A stretch of DNA of 64,000 bases from Martelella sp. NC20 (GCF_013459645.1 NZ_CP054861.1:2220001-2284000), one strand, 5' to 3'; shown: positions 25,911 through 34,385, counted from the stretch's first letter. Notes: a model not told the origin generated them from the letters alone. Made by a program: numbers and translations.

Positions 25911-27175
25911 GGGGCGCTCTCCTCTTCCAACCGGCTGGCCAGTCTTTCCAATGCATCGAGGCTGCTGATATGGCGGCGATTGACCGCGATGTGGCGGCCG
26001 AATTCGAGTGCTGCTGTCTCTGAACGCGCCTTTTGCGGTCGGTCCGCGATGGTCTCGAAATCGGCATTGTGCGCGAGGCCCAGAATGCGGCGGTGGATCT
26101 CCAGACCGGCAAAGCCGAGCATGTCCTCGAACAGCCCATGCAGGAACCGCTCCAGCGCCTGTTCCGCGCCGAGTGCGTCGCCCTGATCCTCGTAAAGGCT
26201 GCGCTGGAACAGGATGCCGGTGCGTTCGTCGCGCCAGAGCCGGGAAAACTCGTCGCGAAAGACGCTCCAGGTGGCTGTAATCGTGTCCAGCAGGTAACGG
26301 CGCTGGTCGTCGCGCGGTCCGTTCTGCTCGTGACCGCGCTGCGAAAAATAGCTCATCCAGTAATTGGCGAGCAGCATCCCGACATCGAATGCCATCGGTC
26401 CGTAATAGGCGAATTCGGGATCGATCACCCGCGTCTCGTCTTCGGTCACCATGATCGACCCGGTGTGCAGGTCGCCGTGCAGCATGGTCTCGGCGCGGGT
26501 GACGAAGGCCTGCTTCATTTCCTGCGCCGTCACCTTGAGATCGCGATCGGCCCGGAGCTTTGCCACGATGCCATCGAGTTCGGGACTTGTGTGGCTGTTC
26601 ATCTCGGCGTCGTAATAGGGGTCGGTAAAGACCAGCGCCTCTGTGATGTCGCAAAGCGCGTCATTGCCCGCAAACAGGGCCATGTCCTTCTTGCGCGCGG
26701 CCGCCTCCATGGAAAGGTCGGATCCCCTGAACAGGGTGCGGGCCATGAACAGGCCGATATCCTGCGCGAGACGGGGCAGCATCTGCCCGTCGATCAGCGC
26801 CTTTCTGAGGATAATGTGCGGGCTCAGAAATTCCTGCACGATGATCGCCTGGCGCTCGTCGAAATAATAGACTTCCGGAACGCTTTCCGGCGCGCGTTCG
26901 GCCTGCCGGACGAGGGCGCTATATTCGAAAAACGACCGCGTCAGCGGTAGCGGCCAGCCTTCGCCGACCAGCCGCACATAAGGCAGCGCCTGCTTGACGA
27001 TCATGCTGCGGCCGCCGCCTTCGACGATGAAAACGAGGTTCAGATTGCCGTCGCCGACCTCGCGCACCTGCCAGCCTGAAGGCGGGCCGAGCTTCTCCGT
27101 CAAGATTTCGAGCGTTCCCAGCCGAGACGGCAGGGTTTCAGGCTCCAGTGCCGCAAAGGCCTGTTCCAGCGCCAT
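25907..27175 (-). CDS. mtnK: 5-methylthioribose kinase
   Basis: 422 residues. It is a protein-kinase-like sugar kinase: a nucleotide-binding [13 protein letters not shown] loop, catalytic loop [10 protein letters not shown] and metal-binding [13 protein letters not shown]. It phosphorylates C1 of 5-methylthioribose; some members use 5-deoxyribose. ATG 27175 is preferred because GGGAGG ends 6 bp upstream; an in-frame ATG at 27181 abuts that site and would be poorly initiated. It is the first gene of the minus-strand operon, facing the ABC transporter across a 167-182-bp shared promoter region. Confidence 0.93.
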   Translation of the reverse strand: MALEQAFAALEPETLPSRLGTLEILTEKLGPPSGWQVREVGDGNLNLVFIVEGGGRSMIVKQALPYVRLVGEGWPLPLTRSFFEYSALVRQAERAPESVPEVYYFDERQAIIVQEFLSPHIILRKALIDGQMLPRLAQDIGLFMARTLFRGSDLSMEAAARKKDMALFAGNDALCDITEALVFTDPYYDAEMNSHTSPELDGIVAKLRADRDLKVTAQEMKQAFVTRAETMLHGDLHTGSIMVTEDETRVIDPEFAYYGPMAFDVGMLLANYWMSYFSQRGHEQNGPRDDQRRYLLDTITATWSVFRDEFSRLWRDERTGILFQRSLYEDQGDALGAEQALERFLHGLFEDMLGFAGLEIHRRILGLAHNADFETIADRPQKARSETAALEFGRHIAVNRRHISSLDALERLASRLEEESAP

Positions 27176-27244
27176 GGACATCCTCCCAAATGCGCCCCGA
27201 CGATTTGCATTCGCAGGGCTTTATTGCACGGTAACGCCTCCATC

Positions 27245-27314
27245 TGTCATTTGTCAACATCGATGACATTTGCTATTTTTATTTTCTGTCAAATGTCATT
27301 GCTGTTGACATTTG
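27245..27314. promoter_or_regulatory. Cluster of TGACATTTG-type operator boxes between divergent operons
   Basis: TGACATTTG at 27264-27272, its complement CAAATGTCA at 27290-27298, and TGACATTTG again at 27306-27314. A related TGTCATTTGTCAACA begins at 27245. The region is AT-rich and lies exactly between mtnK and the ABC ATPase gene. Such multiple inverted and direct boxes are expected for a SorC-family tetramer, and the regulator encoded at 20702-21649 is the obvious candidate. Confidence 0.72.
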
Positions 27315-27357
27315 ATGATTTTGGTCTCTAGGATGATGGCGGGAGGAAATGATTTCC

Positions 27358-28863
27358 ATGACCGCAGTGTTCCGCATAGACGGGCTGCGCAAGGCGTTCG
27401 GGCCGATCCAGGTGCTGGATGGCGTCGATCTGCGCTTGCGTTCCGGAGAAGTGACCGTGCTGATGGGCGCCAATGGCGCGGGTAAGTCCACGCTTGTGCG
27501 GACCGTCACGGGTCTCTACCGGCCCGACAGCGGCACGATCTCGCTTGCCGGCAAGCCGTTCACGCCCGCAACGCCTGCGGAAGCCATTCGCGCCGGCGTG
27601 GTCACCGTGCATCAGAACATCAATGACGGCGTCGCCGCCGATCTCGATGTCGCCACCAATCTGGTGCTCGACCGGCTCACCGGGCGCGGCGCGTCCGTGT
27701 TCTTCAATCCCTACAGGATACGCAAGCAGGCACGCGGCGTAGCCGAGGCCATGGGGCTTTCGCTCGACCTTTCGGCCCAGGTCTCCGACCTGTCGCTGGC
27801 CGATCGCCAGATGGTCGCCATCGCCCGCGCCATGGCCCACAAGCCGCGCGTTCTCATTCTCGACGAGCCGACCTCGTCGCTTTCCAGCGCGGAGGCGGAC
27901 CGGCTGTTCGCCCTGCTCGACCGGTTGCGCGCCGATGGCGTGGCGATCCTCTATATCTCGCATCGCATGTCCGATATCCGGCGGCTGGCCGATACCATCG
28001 TCACGCTGCGCGACGGCCGTATCTCCGGCGTGTTCGAAGGCCCGGAACTGGACTACAAGGGAGCCGTCGATGCCATGCTCGGCCGCGCCATCGGCCATGG
28101 CCATGTGGATGTGCGCGACGGCGGCAACGTGGTTTTTTCCGCCACGGACCTCCGGATCGCGCCCGGCAAGAAGCCGTTCTCGCTGTCGCTCGGCGAAGGC
28201 GAGATCGTGGCGGTGACCGGCCTTGTCGGCGTCGGCAAGACCGCGTTGGCGGAAACGCTTTTCGGCGCGCGCCGGCCGCATGGCGGGCAGATGATGCTGG
28301 AGGGCAAAGGCTATGCGCCGAAAAATCCGGGCGCTGCCATCGCAAACGGGGTCTTTCTGGTGGCGAAGGATCGCGCCGTGAGCGGCATCGTGCCCGATTT
28401 CAATATCTACGAGAATATCAGCCTGCCGTTTCTGAGGCGCTTGTCATCCTTCGGGATCATGAGCCGGTCGCGGGAAAAGGCGCAGGCCCGCGATCAGATC
28501 GCCGGCCTCAATGTCGTCTGCCGCACGGAGCGGGATGCAATGCAGACGCTGTCCGGCGGCAACCAGCAAAAGGTGATGGTCGGGCGCTGGCTCAGCCATG
28601 ATGCGCGCCTGCTGCTCCTCGACGAACCGTTTCAGGGCGTCGACATTGCCGCCCGCCGCGATATCGCGTCGACCCTGCGGCAGTCGGCCGGCGGCAGGGC
28701 CACGCTGGTTTTCCTGACCGAACTCGACGAGGCGTTCGAAATCGCCGACCGCATTCTCGTGATGTCCGAACACACCATTGTCGGCGAGCACAGGAATCTC
28801 GAAATCGACCTCGATACACTTCTCGCCCAGATCGCCGGGCGTCTGGAAATGGTGAGCCAATGA
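27358..28863 (+). CDS. Sugar ABC transporter, duplicated ATP-binding protein (RbsA/MglA type)
   Basis: About 501 residues with two ABC domains in tandem. The first has GANGAGKST and Walker B LILDEP; its signature region is VSDLSLADRQ. The second has the degenerate Walker A GLVGVGKT, signature LSGGNQQK and LLLLDEP. This is the CUT2 (ribose/galactose) arrangement. GGGAGG at 27341-27346 favours ATG 27358 over the in-frame ATG at 27349. The stop overlaps the permease start (ATGA). It is divergently transcribed from the mtnK operon and likely takes up the sugar that operon degrades. Confidence 0.92.
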   Translation: MTAVFRIDGLRKAFGPIQVLDGVDLRLRSGEVTVLMGANGAGKSTLVRTVTGLYRPDSGTISLAGKPFTPATPAEAIRAGVVTVHQNINDGVAADLDVATNLVLDRLTGRGASVFFNPYRIRKQARGVAEAMGLSLDLSAQVSDLSLADRQMVAIARAMAHKPRVLILDEPTSSLSSAEADRLFALLDRLRADGVAILYISHRMSDIRRLADTIVTLRDGRISGVFEGPELDYKGAVDAMLGRAIGHGHVDVRDGGNVVFSATDLRIAPGKKPFSLSLGEGEIVAVTGLVGVGKTALAETLFGARRPHGGQMMLEGKGYAPKNPGAAIANGVFLVAKDRAVSGIVPDFNIYENISLPFLRRLSSFGIMSRSREKAQARDQIAGLNVVCRTERDAMQTLSGGNQQKVMVGRWLSHDARLLLLDEPFQGVDIAARRDIASTLRQSAGGRATLVFLTELDEAFEIADRILVMSEHTIVGEHRNLEIDLDTLLAQIAGRLEMVSQ

Positions 28864-29921
28864 CCAATAACGAAAACTCCTCCGCCATCGCCTCGCCGGA
28901 GCAGAAGCCCGGCGGCCGTCGGTCGGGCAATGCCCGCGCGCTGGCGATCCGATACGGCTTCCTGGCGCTGCTGCTTGCGCTGGTTCTGGTGTTTTCGATT
29001 GCCGCCCCGGGGTTCGCCTCGCCGCAAAGCGCCGTTTTCATTCTGCAATCGGTGTCGATCACCGGTATTCTTGCACTCGGTGTCACGGCGACGCTGGTGG
29101 TCGGCGGCTTCGACCTTTCGATCGGGTCGGTCGCGACCACGGCGCTGATGGCGTCGTCCTATGTCATGGTGGTGATGGGCGGAAACGCCTTTGAAGCCGT
29201 AGCCGCCTGCCTCGTCATCGGCGGGCTGATCGGTCTGGTGAACGGCATTCTGATCGTCTATGGCCGCGTCCCAGATCTCTTGGCGACGCTCGGCATGATG
29301 TTCCTTCTGCTTGGCCTGCAGCGCATTCCGACCGAAGGCCGGTCGATCGCGACGGGCATGACGCTGCCGGACGGCTCGCAGGCCGATGGCGCGTTCAGCG
29401 CGGCCTTTCTGGCGCTCGGTCGCCACCGCTTCGATTTCATTCTGCCCAATCTCGTGCCGGTTTCGGTTGTGGTGCTGATCGTTCTGGCGATTGCCATCTG
29501 GCTGTTCCTGGAGTTCACCCGGTTCGGCCGGATGATGTATGCCGTCGGTTCCAATGAGCGTGCCGCGGCGCTGGCCGGCGCGCCGGTCAACGGCTACAAG
29601 ATCCTGGCCTATGTGATTTCGGCCGAGTTTGCCTCGATCGGCGGCATTCTGCTGGCGGCCCGTCTCGGCCGCGGCGATATCGCCTCGGGCAACAATCTTC
29701 TGCTGGATGCCGTGGCCGCGGCCCTGATCGGCTTCGCCGTGCTGGGGGCTGCCAAGCCCAATGCCTTCGGCACGGCCATCGGCGCGCTGTTCGTCGGCAT
29801 TCTGCTGCAGGGCCTTACCATGATGAACGCGCCCTATTACACCCAGGATTTCGTGAAGGGCGTGGTGCTGGTCATCGCGCTGGTGTTCACCTTCGCGCTT
29901 TCGACGCGGCACAAGCACTGA
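28860..29921 (+). CDS. Sugar ABC transporter permease (RbsC type)
   Basis: 353 residues with about 8-10 hydrophobic helices. Motifs typical of CUT2 permeases include GGFDLSIGSVATTALM, GLVNGILIVYGRVPDLLATLG and AVGSNERAAALAGAPVNGYK. It forms the inner-membrane channel with the ATPase whose stop it overlaps by four bases. The substrate cannot be read from the permease, but the neighbouring kinase and isomerase point to a ribose derivative. The unusual hydrophilic N-terminal 20 residues precede the first helix. Confidence 0.92.
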   Translation: MTNNENSSAIASPEQKPGGRRSGNARALAIRYGFLALLLALVLVFSIAAPGFASPQSAVFILQSVSITGILALGVTATLVVGGFDLSIGSVATTALMASSYVMVVMGGNAFEAVAACLVIGGLIGLVNGILIVYGRVPDLLATLGMMFLLLGLQRIPTEGRSIATGMTLPDGSQADGAFSAAFLALGRHRFDFILPNLVPVSVVVLIVLAIAIWLFLEFTRFGRMMYAVGSNERAAALAGAPVNGYKILAYVISAEFASIGGILLAARLGRGDIASGNNLLLDAVAAALIGFAVLGAAKPNAFGTAIGALFVGILLQGLTMMNAPYYTQDFVKGVVLVIALVFTFALSTRHKH

Positions 29922-30043
29922 ACATGAACGGGCGGTTTTCCTGCCGCCCGTCGACAGGACCGATACTGGCGCCGGTATCGGGAACTGCGGGAGGAGGCGC
30001 AAGCGATCTCAAATCTGGATCTCAGACGTGGAGGAATGAAGAA

Positions 30044-31093
30044 ATGAAAATCACACGCAGACTGTTCAACACCATGGCGGCGGGCGCAATGCTTTCCGCC
30101 GCCGCACTGCCGGCGATGGCCGCCGACATGCCGGCGCCGTTCGACAAGCCGGAAGATGTCACCATCGCGCTGGTGCGCTACCTTTCCACCGGCGACTTCT
30201 TCCAGTCCTATCTGGCAGGCGTCGAAGCCCAGTCGAAGGCGCTCGGCCTCAATCTTCGCGTGCTCGACAGCCGCCAGGATGCAGCCCTTCAGGCAGATAT
30301 GGTCGATCAGGCGATCGCGCTCGGCGTCGACGGCATCATCATCCAGCACGGCCTGACGGAAAGCATGCGCGAAGCCGCCCAGCGCGCCGTCGATGCCGGC
30401 ATCGATGTCGTCGCCTTCGACGTGAACGTCGAAAACGATGCGATTCCGCAGATCGAGCAGTCGGACCACGACCTTGCCCGTCTGGCGCTGGAGCAGGCGA
30501 TCGCGGACAATGGCGACAGCTTTACCGCCGGCTATGTCTATGTCCCCGGCATCGCGCCGCTGGACCGCCGCGACGAGGTCTGGCAGGAATTCAAGGAAAA
30601 ATATCCGGGCATCGACGAAGTGGCGACCTTCGGCACGCTCGACAACCCGATTGCCAACTCCGTTGCCAACCAGGCGCGTTCGGTGCTGTCGGCAAACCCG
30701 AACATCACCGTCATGTTCGCGCCCTATGACGAATTCGCCAAGGGCGTGAAGATCGCCGTCGATGAGGCCGGCATGTCGGATGCGATCAAGATCTATTCGG
30801 CGGACGTCTCGACATCCGATATCGCCGCCATGCGCGAGCCCGGCAGCGCCTGGGCAGCGACCGCCGCCACCAATCCGGCGGTTGTCGGCGAGGTTTCCGT
30901 CCGCGCGCTGGCGATGATGCTTGCCGGCGAAGATCCCGGCCATAACGTCATCGTCCCGCCGACGCTGATCACCCAGCAGGTCCTGCTCGATGACGACATC
31001 AAGAACATGCAGGAACTGAGCGAAAAGCTGCCGGCATTCGCCCATGCCGATGTCGCCACGCCGGACTGGATGCCGCTGCCCTCCAAGCAGTAG
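30044..31093 (+). CDS. Periplasmic sugar-binding protein of the ABC transporter
   Basis: 349 residues from ATG 30044, with GGAGG about 9 bp upstream. The signal peptide MKITRRLFNTMAAGAMLSAA...AMAAD has a cleavage site after AMA. The mature protein is a type I periplasmic binding protein of the ribose/galactose class (VDQAIALGVDGIIIQHG, VVAFDVNVEN, ITVMFAPYDEFAKGV). It captures the sugar and delivers it to the permease. It is the last gene of the plus-strand operon and is followed by a hairpin at 31114-31143. Confidence 0.92.
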   Translation: MKITRRLFNTMAAGAMLSAAALPAMAADMPAPFDKPEDVTIALVRYLSTGDFFQSYLAGVEAQSKALGLNLRVLDSRQDAALQADMVDQAIALGVDGIIIQHGLTESMREAAQRAVDAGIDVVAFDVNVENDAIPQIEQSDHDLARLALEQAIADNGDSFTAGYVYVPGIAPLDRRDEVWQEFKEKYPGIDEVATFGTLDNPIANSVANQARSVLSANPNITVMFAPYDEFAKGVKIAVDEAGMSDAIKIYSADVSTSDIAAMREPGSAWAATAATNPAVVGEVSVRALAMMLAGEDPGHNVIVPPTLITQQVLLDDDIKNMQELSEKLPAFAHADVATPDWMPLPSKQ

Positions 31094-31113
31094 GCCCGCC
31101 GTTCTCCCGAGAC

Positions 31114-31143
31114 CATCAGGCGGTGCGAAGCCGCCGCCTGATG
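31114..31143 (+). terminator. Hairpin after the sugar-transport operon
   Basis: CATCAGGCGG (31114-31123) pairs with CCGCCTGATG (31134-31143) over a 10-nt loop, 20 bp after the binding-protein stop. Only TTT follows, so termination may be partial. Confidence 0.65.
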
Positions 31144-31279
31144 TTTGCCGCCGCCGGATATCGGGAAATCAACCTTGAGAATATTGCGTGATTTCAAATG
31201 TCGTGCATTTCTTTTCATTGATCAAATGCCGAATCCGGGCATTAAAATGCATATTGTGCATATTAGGCGGCGTTTTTAA

Positions 31280-31378
31280 GTGCGGCTTGAATGGCTGGAG
31301 GATATCCTGGCGGTCGGCACGGAAGCCTTCATTCCGGTGACCGCCTATCCGGGCGACGCCTTTCTGGGCCGGAAATCA
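31280..31378 (+). pseudogene. LysR-family regulator, internally deleted remnant
   Basis: From GTG 31280 the frame reads MRLEWLEDILAV, the usual first residues of a LysR-type regulator, and then jumps to GTEAFIPVTAYPGDAFLGR, which resembles part of an effector domain rather than a helix-turn-helix. The rest of a roughly 300-residue regulator is absent. Just upstream is ATGCATATTGTGCAT (starting near 31248), an inverted repeat of LysR-box type. I read this as the scar of a deletion. The match is short, so the call is tentative. Confidence 0.45.
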
Positions 31379-31396
31379 ACGCCTTGCGCTAGCCTT

Positions 31397-32107
31397 CTAT
31401 CGCACCACGGAGAACACGTCGCCGGTGCTCAGATTCTTGACCCGACCGACCTTTGCGCCATCCCAGTAATATGAAAAATGCTGGCCCTGCATCGGTATCC
31501 CGGCAATATCCGGCCAGAACAGCGCGACCGCCGATCCTTCGGGATATCGGACGCTGCGATAAAGGATGCCATCCGCATTTTTCGCATGCAGCTCCGCGCC
31601 AAGCGCCTGCGGCCTGCGATAGTCATCGGGATCGTAAAGTTCGGGAAACCGCGCCCGGTCGCTGGCATCGCGGAGATCGGCATCGAGCGTGCCGACGAGT
31701 TCGCGGAAGTCGGAGGTCCAGCCCGGCGCCTGGCTGGTGGCCGCCATGAACACGGCATGGTGATGCATGGTTTCAAACAGCGCGACCTCGATCCGGTCGC
31801 CGGCATAATAGACCCCGAACGCGCCGTCGCTGAACCGGCTGGGGCGGTCCGTCGAGGTGTGGACGAAGGGCGCCATCGCCCAAGACGCGCCCTCTCCGGC
31901 AACCCGGCGCGCGGGCGGCACCAGATCGAGCATGCCGACGCTTGTGCTGACGCGCGGATTGGTCTTGGCCTCCGCCGACAGGATCGCGTCCCAGTCGGCG
32001 GGATCGGCGATGTCCTCGAACAGATCGATCGGCGGGAAACGCGAGCGGATGATCCGGTGGGTTTTCGCCCACCTGACGCGCACGGTATCGGGCACGGCCA
32101 ATCTCAA
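31397..32107 (-). CDS. RES-domain toxin (NAD-degrading type)
   Basis: 236 residues. The RES fold is recognisable from the spaced residues in RFSDGAFGVYYAGDRIEVALFET (the conserved Arg, Gly, Tyr and Glu) and from RSVRYPEGSAVALF near the end. RES toxins degrade NAD+ and stop growth unless held by their antitoxin. Translation probably starts at TTG 32107, overlapping the antitoxin stop (TTGA), or at GTG 32095. It is encoded directly after its Xre-type antitoxin, which is the standard order for the pair. Confidence 0.88.
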   Translation of the reverse strand: MRLAVPDTVRVRWAKTHRIIRSRFPPIDLFEDIADPADWDAILSAEAKTNPRVSTSVGMLDLVPPARRVAGEGASWAMAPFVHTSTDRPSRFSDGAFGVYYAGDRIEVALFETMHHHAVFMAATSQAPGWTSDFRELVGTLDADLRDASDRARFPELYDPDDYRRPQALGAELHAKNADGILYRSVRYPEGSAVALFWPDIAGIPMQGQHFSYYWDGAKVGRVKNLSTGDVFSVVR

Positions 32108-32532
32108 CCGCCCCTGACGCTGTCGAGATAGCGTCTCACCCGCATGATGTCGGTCAGTTCTCCGGCGAGCATGACGTCCAGCGCCGATGCCCCGCCGAAG
32201 GCCTCGTTCTCCCGCCGCACCCAGTCATAGGCCCGTTCGGCATCCGTGAAGATGATCCTGAGCGCCTTGTGAATGCCCATCAGGTTCGAAAGCCGGGCCT
32301 TGAGGTCGCGCGGGATGCGCCCGATATCGCCGCCTTTCCAGCGCGCCCAGGTGCGCGGCGACAGGCCGCCGAGCAGGATGCAGGCCTGACTGTCGCTGAC
32401 GCGCCAGCGCGCGAACAGATTGACCGCCGCCCGGGCCATGGCCTGGCTTTCCGCCTCGGTAATTTCGGGGGCAGCACTCCGATACGCGGTTTTTTCGATC
32501 ATCTGCAGGTGCGGCATCGTCAATCCCGTCAT
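32104..32532 (-). CDS. Antitoxin of the Xre / MbcA-ParS family
   Basis: 142 residues from ATG 32532. The central part has a helix-turn-helix region (RVSDSQACILLGGLSPRTWARWK) and the C-terminal toxin-binding segment (LMGIHKALRIIFTDAERAYDWVRREN...ALDVMLAGELTDIMRVRRYLD) typical of DUF2384 antitoxins. It neutralises the RES toxin and represses the shared promoter. The start codon lies inside a 45-bp imperfect palindrome at 32531-32575, which fits autoregulation. Longer in-frame extensions upstream cross a neighbouring gene and are not credible. Confidence 0.88.
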   Translation of the reverse strand: MTGLTMPHLQMIEKTAYRSAAPEITEAESQAMARAAVNLFARWRVSDSQACILLGGLSPRTWARWKGGDIGRIPRDLKARLSNLMGIHKALRIIFTDAERAYDWVRRENEAFGGASALDVMLAGELTDIMRVRRYLDSVRGG

Positions 32533-32575
32533 TGCCTTTTGGCATAATATAGTTCTTACTATGTCATATGGCAAT
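32531..32575 (-). promoter_or_regulatory. Palindromic operator/promoter of the toxin-antitoxin pair
   Basis: The arms ATTGCCTTTTGGCATA and TATGTCATATGGCAAT are imperfect inverted copies, and the centre ATAGT-TCTT-ACTAT is a perfect small palindrome. It covers the antitoxin start region and is AT-rich, as expected for an autorepressed promoter. Confidence 0.65.
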
Positions 32576-32664
32576 CCTGCCGGGAACTCTCCGGCTTTTA
32601 TTGTCAAAACTCTTGATCTCGCAGGCTTAGCCTCCAATCTTCGGGAACAATGTGAGGAAAGGTC

Positions 32665-33018
32665 ATGGCCCACACGAAACCGATATTGCCGGGCACCAGC
32701 AGCAGGCCGCTGGATCCCGATCTGGACGCCCTGCAATACGAGATCATGCAGGAGACGGCGCAGGCGCTGGGGCGGATCGGGCGGCGGCTGGAGGAGGCGC
32801 TGGCGGCGCTCAGGCGTCACGACGAGACGCCGGGTTCCAATCAGGACCGCGACGAACTGGTGCAGGCGGCGGCTGACTGCGCCTTCGCGCTGTTCATCCA
32901 GCGCGACTATCTGGGGCTTCGCACCGACCATCATCTGAAGTCGACTTACGATATTCCGCGCGAGGTGATGCTCAGGATCGGCGTGATGAAAAGGCGAACC
33001 AAGGACGGCGAGGCTTGA
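32665..33018 (+). CDS. Small conserved helical protein, possibly DUF6665
   Basis: 117 residues, ATG with GGAAAGG just upstream. It is a helical, acidic-basic mixed protein with no signal peptide (LQYEIMQETAQALGRIGRRLEEALAALRRHD). Composition and motifs resemble a short conserved family of Rhizobiales that I recall as DUF6665, but I cannot confirm this. The function is unknown. Its stop overlaps the TTG start of the downstream hydrolase, so the two are coupled. It is divergent from the toxin-antitoxin operon. Confidence 0.7.
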   Translation: MAHTKPILPGTSSRPLDPDLDALQYEIMQETAQALGRIGRRLEEALAALRRHDETPGSNQDRDELVQAAADCAFALFIQRDYLGLRTDHHLKSTYDIPREVMLRIGVMKRRTKDGEA

Positions 33019-33929
33019 GCGCCGCCGCCGTGCTGCTCTCTGGTTCCGGGTCGCTGGAACTGACGGGCGCATCGGACAGGCTTTATGCCTGGTGGAGCTT
33101 TTCCAAAACCGCGATCGCCGCCGCCTGCCTTTGCCTTGTCGAGGAGGGAGCCCTTTCGCTTGACGATGTCCCGCCCGGAAGTCCCGCAACGGTCCGGCAG
33201 TTGCTTCAGCATCGCGGCGGCTTCGGCGACTATACAGGGCTTGAAAGCTACAGAAATGCGGTTGCCGAAGGCGGCGATGCCTGGTCGCGCGACTGGCTGT
33301 TGCGTGAAGCCGACGCCGACCGCGTTCTGTTTGCGCCGGACCGGGGCTGGTCCTACAGCAATATCGGTTATCTTGTGATACGCGCCTTTCTCGAGCAGCG
33401 CACCGGCATGGCGCTTGGCGCCCTGCTCGATCGCAAGCTGTTCCATCCGCTCGCGATCGATGGGGTTTTTCTCGCCGAAACCCGGGCAGATTTCGCCCGG
33501 TCCGAAGGTGTCGATGGCGAAGTCTACGATCCGAACTGGGTCTATCACGGCTGTCTGGTTGGCCCTGCGGAGGCAGCGGTGCGGCTTCTTGCGGGCATTG
33601 TCGCGGGGCGTCTGTTTTCGCCGGCGCTTGTGGAGACGATGGTCGCGGCCTTTCCGCTGGGTGGTCTGCTTGCCGGGCGGCCTTGGTCAAAGACCGGCTA
33701 CGGGCTCGGGGTGATGGCCGGAGCCATGCGGGGCGTCGGTAGAGTTGTCGGCCACACCGGCGGCGGGCCGTTCAGCGCTTGCGCCGTCTACCACCTTGCC
33801 GATGCCGCCGAGCCGGTGACGATTGCCGCCTTCGCGCCGGTTCCAGATCCCGACGCCTGCGAGAACGAGGTGGCCGCAAGAGCGAAAGCCCTGGCCGGGC
33901 GTCGCCCCAAACAAAAACGCCCCGGTTAA
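33015..33929 (+). CDS. Serine hydrolase, beta-lactamase/DD-peptidase fold
   Basis: 304 residues from TTG 33015, which overlaps the previous stop (TTGA). Motifs of the class C/AmpC-like fold are present: SFSK (nucleophilic Ser and Lys) near residue 29, YSN in WSYSNIGY and HTGG in the C-terminal third. There is no signal peptide, so it would be cytoplasmic, unlike a true beta-lactamase; it is more likely an esterase or peptidase of the EstB type. The C-terminus is basic. The terminator hairpin overlaps the stop codon. Confidence 0.78.
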   Translation: MSAAAVLLSGSGSLELTGASDRLYAWWSFSKTAIAAACLCLVEEGALSLDDVPPGSPATVRQLLQHRGGFGDYTGLESYRNAVAEGGDAWSRDWLLREADADRVLFAPDRGWSYSNIGYLVIRAFLEQRTGMALGALLDRKLFHPLAIDGVFLAETRADFARSEGVDGEVYDPNWVYHGCLVGPAEAAVRLLAGIVAGRLFSPALVETMVAAFPLGGLLAGRPWSKTGYGLGVMAGAMRGVGRVVGHTGGGPFSACAVYHLADAAEPVTIAAFAPVPDPDACENEVAARAKALAGRRPKQKRPG

Positions 33930-33939
33930 TGCCGGGGCG
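33918..33939 (+). terminator. Terminator overlapping the hydrolase stop codon
   Basis: CGCCCCGG (33918-33925) pairs with CCGGGGCG (33932-33939) across a 6-nt loop (TTAATG). A run of A residues just before the stem would be the T-run for transcripts on the minus strand, so it may serve both directions. Confidence 0.65.
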
Positions 33940-33959
33940 CTTGAGGACAGGGGGGTGTC

Positions 33960-34133
33960 TCAACTGGTGGGGTGATGGAAGCGCTCCATCTCGTCTTTCA
34001 GGTGGAGTTTTTTACGTTTGATCGATGCGATCTCCTGGTCGCGGCTGGACGGCGAAGCCATTACGTCGTTAAGCTTCTTCTCGAGTTCGGAATGCTTTTC
34101 CTCAAGAGCGGCAAGATGAGTCTGAACTGTCAT
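33960..34133 (-). CDS. YdcH-family small protein (DUF465)
   Basis: 57 residues from ATG 34133 with AAGGAAGG upstream. The sequence is one long amphipathic helix (LAALEEKHSELEKKLNDVM, then DQEIASIKRKKLHLKDEMERF), which is the DUF465/YdcH pattern. Its function is not established. Upstream in-frame extension to 34262 lacks a ribosome-binding site and was not used. It converges on the hydrolase gene. Confidence 0.87.
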   Translation of the reverse strand: MTVQTHLAALEEKHSELEKKLNDVMASPSSRDQEIASIKRKKLHLKDEMERFHHPTS

Positions 34134-34385
34134 TGCACACGTCCTTCCTTTGTTTGGCGCCGCCGGATGCGGCGTCTCGTCATCAAAGTGCAATATCAGC
34201 ATGCCATGATCGAAGACGTTTGTCGAAGGCGGAAATGTGATTTTGTGGGGGCATTTTGCCACGCCTCATCCAATGTCTCCGGCGCCTTGCTTTTCACCGA
34301 AAACGTTTGATGCTAGAGCGGGTTTCACCCGAAACGACGCATGGTCGGCCGCTGCCACATTCGTCGAATATGTTGAAACAATGGA

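Noticed and set aside
24816..26654. 612-codon version of mtnA with a long N-terminal extension
   Set aside because: The extra 248 residues overlap mtnK out of frame and are Arg-rich; ATG 25910, overlapping the mtnK stop, gives the normal MtnA length.
32104..33690. 528-codon version of the antitoxin
   Set aside because: The extension runs antisense through two other genes; antitoxins of this family are about 140 residues, and the palindrome marks the start.
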